Below, piece after piece: positions 21,957 to 35,650 of a stretch of 60,000 nucleotides of DNA. Positions within the stretch are counted from its first letter, which is position 1. Every line of letters starts with the position of its first letter. The stretch spans positions 35,667,554 to 35,727,553 of the forward strand of contig OX485803.1 of assembly GCA_950295325.1 (NCBI GenBank). The letters are read 5' to 3'. Source of the stretch: Polytrichum commune. Lineage: Eukaryota; Streptophyta; Polytrichopsida; Polytrichales; Polytrichaceae. Position numbers and translations under genes: made by a program. The notes beneath the pieces are model-generated. The model saw nothing but the letters and a program-made list of their open reading frames with translations, made no database searches and was not told the origin of the DNA.

Positions 21957-24900
21957 TGGTGTGTATGTGAGACACTTCACCTTTATCATGGCTGTGAGCT
22001 CATATGAGAACCCATAGCAAGTTTACTTAGAAAGGGTATGGGACAAGTGCTATTCAAAAAGGAGGGTGGGGGGGGGGGTGAATGCACACGCACACACGGT
22101 TCCTAAGCTTACTTATCATCTTCGGTCCCACACCTACCACAACTCCACCATTGGATCCAATTGCTCATTCAATCTATCCTTCTTCTCTCCCAAACTTGAG
22201 GATGAAGCCGGGACAAAGGCTTGTTTGTTTCCGGACATGATCCATTGCATAGGTAGTATAGTAGGATCCATTTCAAGTTGTTCCTATTCGGTTTTGAGCA
22301 AGAGGATGTCTTTTGGAAGACTCAACTTGCTTGGCCTCACGTTTGGACCATTGGGCTTGGGGCGGCGCCTTGTTCCAAAAATTTACTCATCTTACATATG
22401 CCCTTATTAGGGAGCTTTTGTCTCAAGGCTGCTCGGGCCTTCTTTTTGTATCAATTGTAAGGTGAAGCGAAAGTCCAAAATTCAAGACATAACATTATTA
22501 AGCAATGTGCGTTGGCTCATGTGGGTCCTGAGAATATAACCATTGGATGTCCCTACTAGTGCAGTTCTGGAGGTCGGGTTCGAATTTACCTCTTATAATG
22601 TATCCCAAGAATAGAGGGACCAATCTTGGGGACAAGTCCCCTTGATGTTAGGCACATGTGAGGGACTAAATTCCTTTGTGGAGGCCCACCTAGAACCATG
22701 AGTCCAAACTTGGGGCAAAAGTGTTGAGACTCCCAAAAAGACATCCTTTTGATCAAAACTAAACAATGAAGGCCCAACCTCACACAATAGGAGCTCATGC
22801 TCAAGCTTCCAAGTTTTAATGGGCCCATATGATAAGATACAATTTTGATCTTTACATGTGCCTTGAATGATGGAGCTTTGGTCCCTTCCCTTTTGGGGTG
22901 GATTTTCAAGTTCTATCCCAAGCTTGAACGTGTAGATGTCAGACTTGAAAACATGACAAGTTCAAGTTCAAGTTTGACCTTGCATTCGATTAAAAAACCC
23001 AATGTAACCAATGACACAAAACTCCACCACCTTTAGGCACACATAAAAGCTCGTGTTCTTTTATGTTGGGCCACCAAATTTGCAAGCTTGAGTTTGTGCT
23101 CAAGTTGTGTGTGAGGCAAAGGCATGAAATATAATCCTTCTTCCTAGGAAACATGTCACAACTTGCAAATAGAAAAGTGAACGAAACGTGTAAAACACAT
23201 CACCCTCCCAACACTTATTAAAGCACATCGAGTGTAGACGTCTCACATCTTATTTAGAGATAAGTCTTGTGTTTTGGTTGGATGTTGAGCCTACCATTGC
23301 ATGGCAACAAAGGATAACAAGCCTAAATGTCGCATCTCACTTCATTAGAGTGAAACTAGGGGCACATGGAAAAAAAATCATGATAGTATCCATCCCTCAA
23401 TCTAATGTGGACCACATGGAATGCTAATCCCAAACAATTGTCTTACGCAAGGTTTAAGGTGAGTTATGTGTGGGTCATGTTTATTAAAAACAAGACTTTC
23501 AAATTAGTATGGATGGTTTAACCATTGAAAGTGGAAATTGGATATACATACCGTCCTTGTGATGCTCCATGACAATAAGATTTTGAAAAAGAGTATGAAG
23601 ACATGTCAAGGTTTTCAACTCCATCGACAATGTGCTTTATCCCCACCATTTACACATGTTAGCTTGACATTGAGCACATATATTGTGAGTTTATAAGACA
23701 TGTTCGCAACTTTTCCACCAAATACTAACAAGAAGGGATGCTAAATAGGGTAGCACTACTTTTGAGGGAAGTACAATCGTGATATGCCCCACACATTCAC
23801 TCTATAAATTATCGGTTCCACGATCATAACCAGTGGCTTACAACATATGAGGCTTAACATGGAAATCATTTGAGGTAAGGCTTTAATCAGCCAAAATTTG
23901 TGAGGTATTGATATGATTCCCTTATAGATGAGTTGGAACTCATCCTTCTAAAACTTGGGTACTTGGAGGGGCAAAAGACTTTGGAGGAGAGATAGCACCT
24001 CTAAATTTATGAGAATGAGAACACATGAGACCTACTTTACTAAATTTCCCTTGTAAATTGGCAATAAAAGTTTACAGGGGTTTGCTTTGATAACATGTGG
24101 ACATACTCTAATTGATCAAGTTCATTATGTTCACAAGTATAGATTATGTGTGTCAACATCTCATCACAAGGATGGTCATGTTGGGAAGTTGAAGGTGTTC
24201 TAGGCCATCCATGTAGAAGTGCACATAACAAACCACACTATACATCTACTCACAATATTCATCATAATCATTGTAGTTAACACGTGAGTTAACACTCGAT
24301 GCCAATTCAAATGGGGTCCGTCCTAGGTTTGCATTCATATTCTAAAAAATACTCCAAAACTACATGTATATCTATTTGACATTGGGTTAGGCATCAAGCC
24401 TAGGGAATTGAGAAATATTGGGTTTCTCAATACGGGCTTGAGCCCAATATTCACCATTCCTAAAAGCAGTATAATAAAGCATTGGCAGCTTGACATTGTC
24501 TATCATATCAAAATGTTCGTCACAAAACCTTGGGACCCTACATTGGGGTTGGGACTTGTAAGGTTCTTTAGGGAGATAGTGCTAAAACCACCACTTCATA
24601 ATTTGAAATGTTCTTGTTAATATTTGATAGGGGAAGCTCCAATGCACCAACGTATGTCATTTTTTTTTTGATACACAAAGGTGACAAGGTTTCGTAGGTT
24701 CATTGGTAAATGACCCAAAATCAACACACGAGTTTGATGTTAAGGCAGTGAACATTCTCAAAATGGATATGTACTTATTGTGCATGATTTTAGGTTGATT
24801 GTTTTGGATGGGCTTTTGGTTTTACCATCATGTACCCTAAAACTTTATCTTGCACATGTGACCATGTACAAAGTGAATAGTGGAGGGGCTGTGGATTTGT

Positions 24901-26210
24901 GGCATGAACATAAACTCATCTATTGTGCATGAAATGAATTAATTAGAACACGCATCTCATGTATGTTGTGGTTCATTCACACATACTAAGTTGCCACAAG
25001 GTAGTCCATTGATTTGGGGTTTTGGGATGCTATTCTCAATGTCAAAGCAAGCGAGACCTCTAGTTATACAACATTTCCATATTTGGACATTGGTAAGTTG
25101 ACACGCATGTCACAAAGCCATGGCCGGAGTGGAGATACATTAGGTGATAAGCAACTTTGACACAAATCAATTCATTTTTTGAGCAGATTGTCATGTGTTG
25201 TTGTATTTATTGATTGGTTGGAAGCTTTACAAAATCCCATGTGTTATCTCCAAAAACTAGCATTTCGACACCAAAATATTGAACATGCTTATCATATGAT
25301 ATGGTCCTTATATTTAAAATGATGCCGGTCACATCCCAATGTTTCATAATGATATTGGCGGGGTGTCGTATTGGGACTTGAGGTGGGTTCATTGAGTGAG
25401 TTAGCCATTTTAGGAGTACATGCTCCTATCGATGTGGTTCATATAAGTATCTTGAGTATGTTCTACAAACCTTTATGATGATGTTATGATGATTAACTAA
25501 AGGAATGATCTATCAAGTCATGTGACATTTGTTACTTGCTTTAATTCCCATTCAAATGAATAATATATACTACTACATTGTTTATGTTGTTTAGTGCCAC
25601 CTATCATTTGGTGTTGTGCAAACCTATAATTTCTTTATTGAGAATGTAACATGCTACCTACATAGTCACTTATATTCTACAATGTCCAAACAACCTATTC
25701 AACATTTGCTAGTAAAAAACGGACCCTACAATAATTAGTTATTGCATTGCATAGTTCATGGGGCTAACACTCCCCATAAATTAGAAACTATATGCAACCA
25801 AAGATAGGGATTTTTATTTATACTTTTATGGATGGTATTCAAAAATTTGAAGTGGTTTCAAAATAAAGTAGGCCCCACACAATGTGTGACTTTTAAGTTC
25901 AACATAATGTAGGTTCTCGGGGGTGCACTGGCAAAAATCGTAGAACAATGTGTGATAAAAAATAGGGTCTAATATATTCATTGTAGATAAATTTTGTAAA
26001 ACAACTACATATAATATAGGGGGTTTTAAAATAGTGAAAAAGGATTACATGTAAAATACCATCACACCTTTATTTTGAAAAATACCATACCTTATAATCT
26101 TTTCTGCAAGGTAAATAGCCCCCCAATAAATAGGTCCCGAACGCACGTGTATGCAAAATATAAGAGGGAGTGAACCCCCTGAGTGTAGGTTATTATAAAT
26201 GTCATGAAAT
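21957..26210. other. Gene-poor stretch
   Basis: About 4 kb without any open frame or motif I recognise; it includes a G homopolymer near 22066-22078. It reads as old, unclassifiable repeat-derived DNA. Confidence 0.45.
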
Positions 26211-26212
26211 TA

Positions 26213-26234
26213 AGCTCTCTCTCTCTCTCTCTCT
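26213..26234 (+). repeat. (CT)n microsatellite
   Basis: Uninterrupted ct repeats of about 10 units. Confidence 0.9.
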
Positions 26235-27299
26235 AAGATACCATGTATAAATCATATATCATTGGTCTATGGTTCCGCAATAAAAGCAATTTCTATTGTT
26301 CTTGGGTGTATACTTATTATGTATTGCATATTTTGAAATTCTTTCGAGGCTAAACCGCATTGCAATGAATTAGTGGCTCTACCTTTTGAGATGGTTTTCG
26401 AAATAAGCCAAAGTTTGGCCTTAGTCGAACAACCAACTAGAATGTGGCCATGTGTGGAACATAATCACATGGCATATTATTCTTGTGACAAACCACGTGT
26501 TGATTTATGATAAAAATATGGTACATGAAAATGATGCACCACAACCTTTAAAAGTAATTGAAAAGTGCTACAAAATATGCACTATTAAAAAGTTACCTAA
26601 ATATGCCCCCCCCCAAGAAAGAAAAAAAATTATACCTTTGTTACACAAGATTCCTTTGAGTCACACTCAATGTTAGCACTGGACAAATAATAAGTGACTC
26701 TAAACACCATAAACAATGGGAGTTGTTCTCAAGATCTTCATTGACTATCACTCATCTATGTTTACAACAATGGACCCTAAATGTTTTTGCACATACGAGA
26801 AGTGGGGTTTTGTGTGACCAATGTAGGCCTTGAAGACTTATACCTCTATCAACAAAAGATGTGGATGACAATAATAACTTGATGAAGAAAACATTGGGAC
26901 TTTGTCTTACAATTATGAATGGAGATCCATACTTAGGACTTTGGCCTTCACACGCAAAACCCCAACAAATGCTTGCATGGGTATTAATTTGTTTCCATAA
27001 GGTTACCGGACTTTTAGAAACTCCCCATTTGGGGGGAGCCTTTATGATTCTTGGGCTTGGAAGTTGGGATGTTGTGCTATCTTTCGGAATACAATAGACT
27101 TGATGCTTCCATATGTCATAAACAAACTCCTTAGGGTTCAAACTAGAAGTTGGGAAGAAATTACTCCAAATGTTCCACTTCGGCTTGCGTTCTTTCGAGT
27201 TCCTACATAGATTTGGTCATGTTGTCCAAGTCTAAGCATGTGGATTTGGTTAGTTCAACAATGGAGGGCTTGGTGTTGAACATCTAATCCCTCGCAAAA

Positions 27300-27880
27300 T
27301 GTCATTGTAAACACATGTAAGCATGAAATGGCTCCCTCTACACAACCACTTTCTGAATTCTGAATTATGCACTTTAACTGAGATTATATGAATAAATGAA
27401 CTTCAACTATATATATATATATCTTTGCTCATAAATGTTGGAATGATGTCTATAACTCACGGATCCAACACCCACATAGGTACTTGGAGTTGGAGATGCC
27501 CACAATAGGCACACGATGCCTTGGGATAAATTGGCACAAGTTGAAGAGGATGTGCATGTATCTCTCCGCAATGAGAGTAAAAGATGTATCACATTAACTT
27601 TAATAAAGAATACATGTGAGCTTGAGATGGGCCCTCCTACATAACCATCTTACAAATTGCAAAATATGCCCTTTGAATAGAGACACCATGAACACATGAA
27701 CTCCAATTGTAACATTTTCATTGACGTTCTTCATCGTTCATATATGTTGAGAATCCAACTCGCTAATCCAATGGTCGAAAAGGTACGTGGAGTTGGAAAT
27801 CCCCACAAATAGGCACACGATGCCTTAGGGTAGAAATGACATGAGGTGGAAGTGCCTACATTGGACACAACAGTAATTTG
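27300..27880 (+). repeat. Two diverged ~290-bp direct repeats
   Basis: Blocks recur in the same order in both halves: acacatgtaagc / atacatgtgagc, then ccctc/acacaacc, then caataggcacacgatgcctt (near 27502) / aataggcacacgatgcctta (near 27809). This is an old tandem duplication of unknown origin. Confidence 0.55.
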
Positions 27881-28071
27881 ATCATTTACATGTGAGTGGT
27901 ATGTGGTTAGGTGAGGATCTAAGAACTAGTACAATATAGATACATGTTTAAAAGGAATTGGACTACGTGCTCAAAACGCCCGAACTATTCTAGGTGCAGT
28001 ATTCAACATGATTGGGAAGATATGTATGACCACTTGATGAACACAAGAGTCTTCACTTTGATAATGACTAA

Positions 28072-28714
28072 GGGCCACTTCACACACGAGCCAAGAGCCA
28101 TGACCATGAAATTGTGGGAGCCCAAAAGAAAGTGTCCAAAGGTTGTCCAACACACCTCCAAAATCATGTAGTGTGGTCACGGATCCTCAGTGTAGTGTGA
28201 AGTCACATGTGGTTGGTTCACATGGGGTTTTGAGTCCGAAGGCTGAAGTCCGAAGTCCCACTCTTGTTAGCAAGTCCCCACATGGTTGGGGTGAACCAAC
28301 CTGTACGTTGGTACCTATGAGGAAAAGTTGCAATCATCCAACAAGGAACCAGTGTAATGGGTTGGTTCACCTTCCCTATCCCAACATCGAGTAAGAGTCC
28401 CAACTTTTGAGCCTCAAGAAACCATCAAAATATGATCTGGATTGTTTTATGCGAAAATACTCACTCGATTTGTGTTGAGAGTTGGGTCAAGCTTTTCACT
28501 CGATCCAACTCTCAACACAAGTCCCAAGCCTTACCTTCGAAAAGTGTTCCCATGTAGGCATCCATGGCATACTTGGGACTTGGGACCCTGTGTGAAGTGG
28601 TATGTCCCAACTTCCATGCTCTCATTGGTTGAGATCGCATGGATTGATCCCAAGTGTCTTGGGACTTAGGACTCGGGACCCGTGCGAACCGGCCCTTGGT
28701 ACCTTTGTGAGTGA
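28072..28714 (+). mobile_element. Composite Harbinger-like MITE fragment
   Basis: 28072-28200 is the inverse of the 3' part of the 499-bp MITE at 29358-29856, including its gggccacttcacacac end after ctaa. It runs straight into a second block (28200-28714) also found at 56238-56633. That second block contains a hairpin, GTTGAGAGTTGGGTC facing GATCCAACTCTCAAC, near 28475-28520. The right end cgaaccggccc again has a GGGCC-type terminus. Confidence 0.55.
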
Positions 28715-29357
28715 AACGTCGTATGAAAGTAACCAAGAAGAAGTCAAAAACTCCAACAAAAAGTTATCCTCCCACTCCATCACTTTTCGAGATACACATA
28801 AGACCCTTTTGCACTCATCAACTAATAGCCCACATACACTTATTGATGCGGACCACCAATGACCAACTCCTTACCAACATTGGTTGCATCCAGTGGCTCT
28901 CACTGACCAAACTGGAGCCAAAAGTGACCCATGCTGGTAGGAGCCGTTCGTTGGTTCCTACACTAGTAAATGTGGACATGCTATAAATATCATACCTACA
29001 TAGATTGTGCTTCCTTTATGTCCACAAATATCCGGTAAAAAGATCCAATTTCTTTCACCGGAAAAGTGGGACTCTAGGTATCACCCAATCGGCACAAATT
29101 GCATGGAGTGTATTTGGTGTCTAGTTGGAACAATGAATAGGGAGAACTGACCGCTAATCACAGACGAACCGGTTCAAGTTTAAGACTTTAGGAAAGTTGC
29201 CGATCATTTAAAAGGAATCTATAGAATACCTAAAATCAATGAAGACAAACCCAAAGATGTCATCATGTAACCGGTTGGACTTGGAAGCACTAGGATCTCA
29301 ACTGATTATGCCCAAAAATCTTCCTGGACACTGAGTATGAATTGTAAGTAAAACTAA

Positions 29358-29856
29358 GGCCCACTTCACACACGAGACTGAGAGCCCGTGACCATTACAC
29401 TTCAATCACTCTCATTGGTGGAAAAGGCAGAGCCGGTCCAAGTTCACTTCTCACTACGCTTGAGGGACCAACGGAGTATGTGAATGCAAGATGGATGTAA
29501 AGTCCACATGGATTCCTACATGGCATCAAATGGATCATGTTTCATGGTCACTTGGACTATTCTCAAAAAACACCTCTTGGAGGTAGCCCTAACACAAAAC
29601 CGGAAGACCGTGGCACTCCAAACACTCACAACCGTTGCTTTATTCTATTTTATCGTGTGCGAGGACCCGCATGAATAGACATTCATTGAAATAGCATTTG
29701 GTTAAGGGCCCGGTCACATATGACTTCACGCTACACTTGAGGATCCGTGACCACACTACTTAATTTTGGAGGTGTGTTGGGATGGCCTTTGGACACTTTC
29801 TTTTGGGCTCTCACAATTTCATGGTCACAGCTCTTGGCTTGTGTGTGAAGTGGCCC
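29358..29856. mobile_element. 499-bp Harbinger-like MITE, intact, TAA duplication
   Basis: The ends are ggcccacttcacacac and gtgtgtgaagtggccc. Flanking taa at 29355-29357 and 29857-29859 forms a 3-bp target duplication, as for PIF/Harbinger. It has no coding capacity. It is a close relative, exactly equal in length, of 34329-34827. Confidence 0.8.
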
Positions 29857-30389
29857 TAAATGTGTGGAGTGCACAAGGAATTACTGGTTACGGGTGTGCT
29901 TCTTTCTCCCTTACTTCAATAAGAATGTTGGGGCTTTTGTGAACCATTCATCACTTTAACCTTTCTTATGTCACTTTTATGGCACTAGGATTTTAGCTTC
30001 ATACCCCTCAAAGTCTACTACACTCATTACCCCATTTAGTGTCACTTAGTAGGCATTTACAATTTAGGCAATGCAATAACATCTTACTCATGAGTTCAAT
30101 TCTTACTAACGAAAGTTTTATAAGTTGTTTGGACATTATAGAACATAATTAACATTGTTTGGTAAAAAAAAATCACATTCTCATTGAATAGTTACAGCAT
30201 TAGGTAACTCCGAATAATAATACGCACTAAATGGGATGATCGGTGCAATGTCATAATTGAGATGAATTAACCCTTACATGACGATTGGAGCTTCATAGTA
30301 TCTACGTATAGTCATTCATCATGGATAAATGATGAAGAGGCTTTAACCCTCTATAGGTTGTGGGCCAATTCATTTGCATCTCTCTCTCG

Positions 30390-30412
30390 GCAAGGCGAGG
30401 GGGGGGGGGGTG
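30390..30412 (+). repeat. Poly-G tract
   Basis: A run of about 11 G residues after ggcgag; otherwise the surrounding kilobase shows no gene. Confidence 0.85.
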
Positions 30413-31650
30413 CTATACAATATGCAAAACATGGGCATTTATAGGGAGATATCATTAATATTATTTTCATAAAACATTTCACAAAACTTGATGAAGATTT
30501 GCATGATATTCTATAGATATTTTCTAAACGAGTTTATTGGACCATATATTTTTAAGGTCGACATATTATATGGGACCGTGTATTTGGTCACATGCATTTC
30601 TAGTTAGAAAGTGCACGGTGCACCGCCCCCGCAACCTTTTGACCACCCAAACTATGAATACCCACAATTCCACCTTCATCCAAATTGCCCACCTAATGGT
30701 GTTTTCTTAAAAACATATATTTCCTTGTGCGGTTGGAGGTGAGGACTAACTACAGGCATGCTCGCCCTTATTTTACATTGCATTTAACCCTCAAATGCCG
30801 ACGAGGACCCAATGGACACAAAAAGGTTTTCTTACTTGCCTTGTAAGAATAAAAATTTGAAGGGCCTCTTGAGATGTTTAGCACACGAGAAGTTGAAAGA
30901 GTCATCAAATGATTACATTGGTGACTTCTCCGTCCCCAAACCAACCAATAGCACCGATAGTGTCAAACCTCATAGGTTAGGGATGTGTACACAATCTAAC
31001 CCCTTGTTATTTTTGCAATCAAGTTAATGGAAAGAGTGAATTTAAAAAACCTATTATGACATATATATATGTGTGTCATTCTCCTTTCACTTTGGTCCAC
31101 CCAAATTTAATGGAATATGGGTGCAGGAACATCCCAATAGCATTGCACCAGATTAAACTTCAGGTTATCCCCAAATCCCCAAATCCACGAACAACCCATA
31201 AGAGCTATGTTTACGTTTTACTCTACCTTCATGTGCCATGTGGGCCCTCTTGAAGGTATAACATATAATAATAATATAATAATATAATCACGTCTCCTAC
31301 AATCATAACATAACTCAATGGGAAGGTTGAGCTTTTGTTTTCTTAATTAAACATGTATAGGACTGTGTAGAAGGGAATGAGCAATGATTTTGGGGGTCGT
31401 TGTTACCGTAATCAACATGAGAGCTGCACCCTTCCCCAAACATGGCAAACATCTTGAACATGTAAATGTTTTTTTCTTTTCTTTTTTCGTAGTTTATATT
31501 TTGGTTGGAATACACCATGCCGGTCTGGTTGCCACTTGGATTCTGTAGAGCAAATGTTGGTGGCTTTGGTTGCAAAATGAAATCACATAATATGCAAACC
31601 TCTCTCTCCAATACAAACGAGACATATTGCCTAGCTAATACATGGACCCG

Positions 31651-31985
31651 TAGACCATTCACAAGGGGCTGAGTGATGTTATGGTGGCTTTCAACCTATG
31701 CCTATCGTACAATCATGGATAACATTATCCACCCAACCATTGTTACTAATGATCCAAATTCATCTTCCCACCCACCATCGGTAAACCCTAACTTGGTCTT
31801 GGCATTGATCTAAGACTTGTAGACCATTCACAAGGGGCTGAGTGATGTTATGGTGGCTTTCAACCTATGCCTATCGTACAATCATGGATAACATTATCCA
31901 CCCAACCATTGTTACTAATGATCCAAATGCGTCTTCCCACCCACCATCGGTAAACCCCTAACTTGGTCTTGGCATTGATCTAAGA
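31651..31985 (+). repeat. Tandem duplication, two 169-bp units
   Basis: tagaccattcacaaggggct starts at 31651 and again at 31820. The following ~165 bp are nearly identical (for example ccaaattcatcttcc versus ccaaatgcgtcttcc), indicating a recent duplication. Confidence 0.9.
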
Positions 31986-33594
31986 TGCTTGAGGATTTGT
32001 CTCAATAATAGCGACCACGTCTAGCTCCCAAGTGCCAAGATAAGTGAGATCATATTGTTCCTTGGGGTGTCCTTTTCAATCGACAAGGGAAAAAATGTCC
32101 CTCTCTTTGAATTGTTTATTTATGACTGGAGGAGAATGCTACTAAGTTTCGGTGGTACTCACACACACACTCCAAAGTGCCCAAGAGAGGATCCCAAATA
32201 TTCCCCGAGCCCACATGATAACAACCGGATGATGTTTGATGGTCTTCCAAAAATTTGATCAAGGGTTAAGTGAGCCTAAGATATGTGGCCCTATTGTGGG
32301 CACTTCCAATTCTGCCAACAATCTTGACCATGGATTGAATCGGAAATGATCTCATCCAGTTAGCAAACGTAAATCGCAAAGACTGTCATCTCATTTCAAG
32401 TTTCAAAATCAAAACATAGAGGCAAAGTTGAGAAGAGTGAGGATTTTCGTGCTGTCACATATGCCTTCCCAATTGTGATCCATTGTTGACCATAGAATGG
32501 TATGTACCTATATTTTGAGCTCATAGTCCAACCTCGTTGTGTTTGTTCTTAACAAGAGTTGTCATAAACTACTCAAATATAGGTGTTTGATTAAGAAGAA
32601 TGACCACATAACGCAACCATGTCTTAAAGGCTCCTTAAAATATATTTTCTATGGCACGTGCAATAGTTTATAAGAGCCCCCAATAAGTATTGAATTCACA
32701 TTTTACTTGGTCAATGAGATTGGAATTCTACTTAACACAACATGTAAAAATACAATTGTATGTAGCAAAGATAATACTTGGTATGTATATGAATCTTGGT
32801 TATTTCTACAAGCCAAGTCTCCCACGTTCATTTGTACTTATATGTATGTTATGATTGGAAGTATATAATTAATAAAGAATTTTAACTGGGGTCATCAGAC
32901 TAGTGACAAATAACTTTAAACACCTCTAGACAACGTCTTGATGCTCATTGGACCCTTTAGGGTCAAGTTCGGCATACCTTAAACCAATATATAACCTAAA
33001 TTTGACATTGTATACCATTGTCATACATTGTGATGTTCTTAGGTCTGGTTGTGGTTTTGGGTTTACACACAATAGTGTACAAATGGTTCAAGGTCCAATC
33101 CATTATGGATGTCAAGAAGCCATACACACATGTGGAAGGCTTATTGTTGTTTTGATCAAAAGATGTAAATAAATAAATAAATAAACCTCAATTCGTATCA
33201 ACCCATTTATTAAATCCATTTCTCCAACCACAAGCTACACTAAATAGTCCTAATATTGTGGGCCACACTAATCCTCACAATGAAAATTTACGTGGGTCAA
33301 ACATATTTTTAGCCTACGCTAAAGTTATAGTAGAAAATTAATGTGGGCAACATTGATTGTTTTTCTAGAGAAAAAATTAGGTCAATTATTTTATTTTTGT
33401 ACTACTTTTGTCTCGTAACTAATATTTAATGTGTTGGCTAAAGTCTTCACGAGGACTTAAGAAAAAACCCGCAGGTCTTGGACCCACTTTAATTCCACCT
33501 TGACTAGAAAATTAATGTGGCCCGCACTAATAGGACTATTCAATGTACTTATGCATAAAAGGAAACATTGCAAAGCTCTAGCCTCAAAGTATTT

Positions 33595-34178
33595 GTCATA
33601 TAAGCGTGGGTTTCCATTGGGAGTTACATGTTGTTGTAACTCTTTACCAACATTATTGGGTTTTTACCAACTAGGCTATATCATATTATTTGGTGTGCAT
33701 ATTAACTACGATAAATATGATATTTAGTGTCATATGGTATTTAATGTCACTATGGTAACTTTTTGGATGACACTTCTTATGAATATGTGAACAAATATTG
33801 TTATGAATGATGGATGAGTCCATCCATTGGCCAAAACCCTACCTTCTCTTGTTAGCAACTTGTGATGAAATATTATCATGGATGATTGAAGCTTGAATGA
33901 GAAACCACTTGGTAAGTGACAGTAATTGCAATACTGTAAATTCATAATCTCCCCCAAAATGACAAGGAATGACAAGTAATGTTGGGTTAACAATTAGTGT
34001 TGTTGGCACTATATTGTGGTTTAGAATTAGTATTGAGCAAGACAATTAGAATTGGTGACACTAAATATCATATTTAGTGTACTTATGTTATTTGGGTAAA
34101 AAAACGATACTCTCAGTATAACGTTATACAATACGTAACTCCCAATGGTAACCCACACTAAAAAAACAATTTAGTGTA
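33595..34178 (+). mobile_element. MITE, CTACACTA-ended family (copy b) with 14-bp flanking repeat
   Basis: The right end reads ggtaacccacactaa...atttagtgtag, and the left inner end gcgtgggtttccattggg is its inverse. The flanks gcctcaaagtattt at 33581-33594 and 34179-34192 are perfect 14-bp direct repeats. The internal part matches copy c in opposite orientation. Confidence 0.65.
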
Positions 34179-34328
34179 GCCTCAAAGTATTTACACTAGC
34201 TCTAGCGTCAAGCTTCTTTTCACTTCATACATTGGAACTTAGCATGCCGTGTGAAATATGATTTTATTCTCATGCCAATTAAAGTCTTTTGTGTTATTCT
34301 TATTTGGGGCTCTAGAACCTATTACACA

Positions 34329-34827
34329 GGGTCACTTCACACACGAGACTGAGAGCCCGTGACCATTACACTTCAAGCACTCTCATTGGTGGAACAGGCG
34401 TAGCTGGTCCAAGTTCACTTCACACTACGCTTGAGGGACCAACAGAGGATGTGAATGCAAGATGGATTTAAAGTTCTCATGGATTCCTACATGGCATCAA
34501 ATGGATCACGTTTCATGGTCACTTGGACTGATTTTAAAAACCACATGTTGGAGGTAGGCCTGACACAAAATCGGGAGACCATGGCACTCTGAACGCTCAC
34601 GACCGTTGATTTATTCTACTTTATTATGTGTGAGGACCTCCATGAATAGAAATTCATTGGAATAGCATTTGGTTGAGGGCCCAGTCACATATGACTTCAC
34701 ACTACACTTGAGGATCCGTGACCACGCTACATGATTCGGAAGGTGTATTGAAATAGCCTTTGGACACTTTCTTTTGGGCTCTCACAATGACATGGTCACG
34801 GCTCTTGGCTTGTGTGTGAAGTGGCCC
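34329..34827. mobile_element. 499-bp Harbinger-like MITE, intact, ACA duplication
   Basis: The ends gggtcacttcacacac and gtgtgtgaagtggccc are flanked by aca at 34326-34328 and 34828-34830. It is equal in length and highly similar to 29358-29856. Confidence 0.8.
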
Positions 34828-35102
34828 ACAGACCATAGAAAGTATAGCTTCACTTCAAATTAGTTTATGAGACATTTTTATATTATGAAGGTTGAACTAC
34901 TTTCAAAGATGTACTATAAAAAGGTACTGTCAAAGGATCACAACTGTACATTAAAAAGACAAAATATACTTTGGATCCTGCCATATTCTACTCAAAAGAA
35001 GTTAAAACTTTGAGATTTCCATCATAGGTACTCGTCAAATTGAAATCGACAAATGTCAATGAGTACTTGTTACAATTGATTGATATTACAGACACTATAG
35101 AC

Positions 35103-35650
35103 TACACTTTTGTCTAATTAGTGGGGTACCATTTGGAGTCAAGTGTTGATATAATGTTTTTATCGTGTCATTCTTACCCACCTAACATAAGTACACCCAA
35201 TATGATATTTAGTGTCACCAATTCTAATTTTTTTGCTCAATACTAATTCTAAACCGCAGTGTAGAGCCACCAACACTAAATGTCAAACCAACAAATTTTA
35301 TTATCCCTTGTAATTTGTTTTTGGAACTATAGAGTTACAGTCACTTACCAAGTGATTTTTCATCCAAGGTTCGATCATTCATGACAATATTCCATCAAAA
35401 GTTGTTGACAAGAGAAGGCAGGGTTTTGGCCAATGGATGAACTCATCCATGACAAAACTTGTTCACTACAGTAGTTCTTAATAATGACATAAACTGCCAT
35501 ATGACACTAAATACCATATTTAGTGTAGTTGGTATGCACACCGAATAATATGATATAACTTAATTGGTAAACAACGATGAGGTCGGCAGAAAGTTATAGC
35601 AACAAGTAGCTCCGAATGGTAACCCACACTAAGTAGGCAAAGTAGTGTAG
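35103..35650 (-). mobile_element. MITE, CTACACTA-ended family (copy c)
   Basis: The left end is ctacacttttgtctaattag, and the right end is ggtaacccacactaagtagg leading to agtgtag. The internal text, for example gacaagagaaggcagggttt, is the reverse complement of copy b. Confidence 0.65.

Noticed and set aside
22560-22600. GGGTTCGAATTT motif suggesting a tRNA T-loop
   Set aside because: No T-stem pairing (gtcgg against ttacc), and no anticodon or acceptor stem around it.
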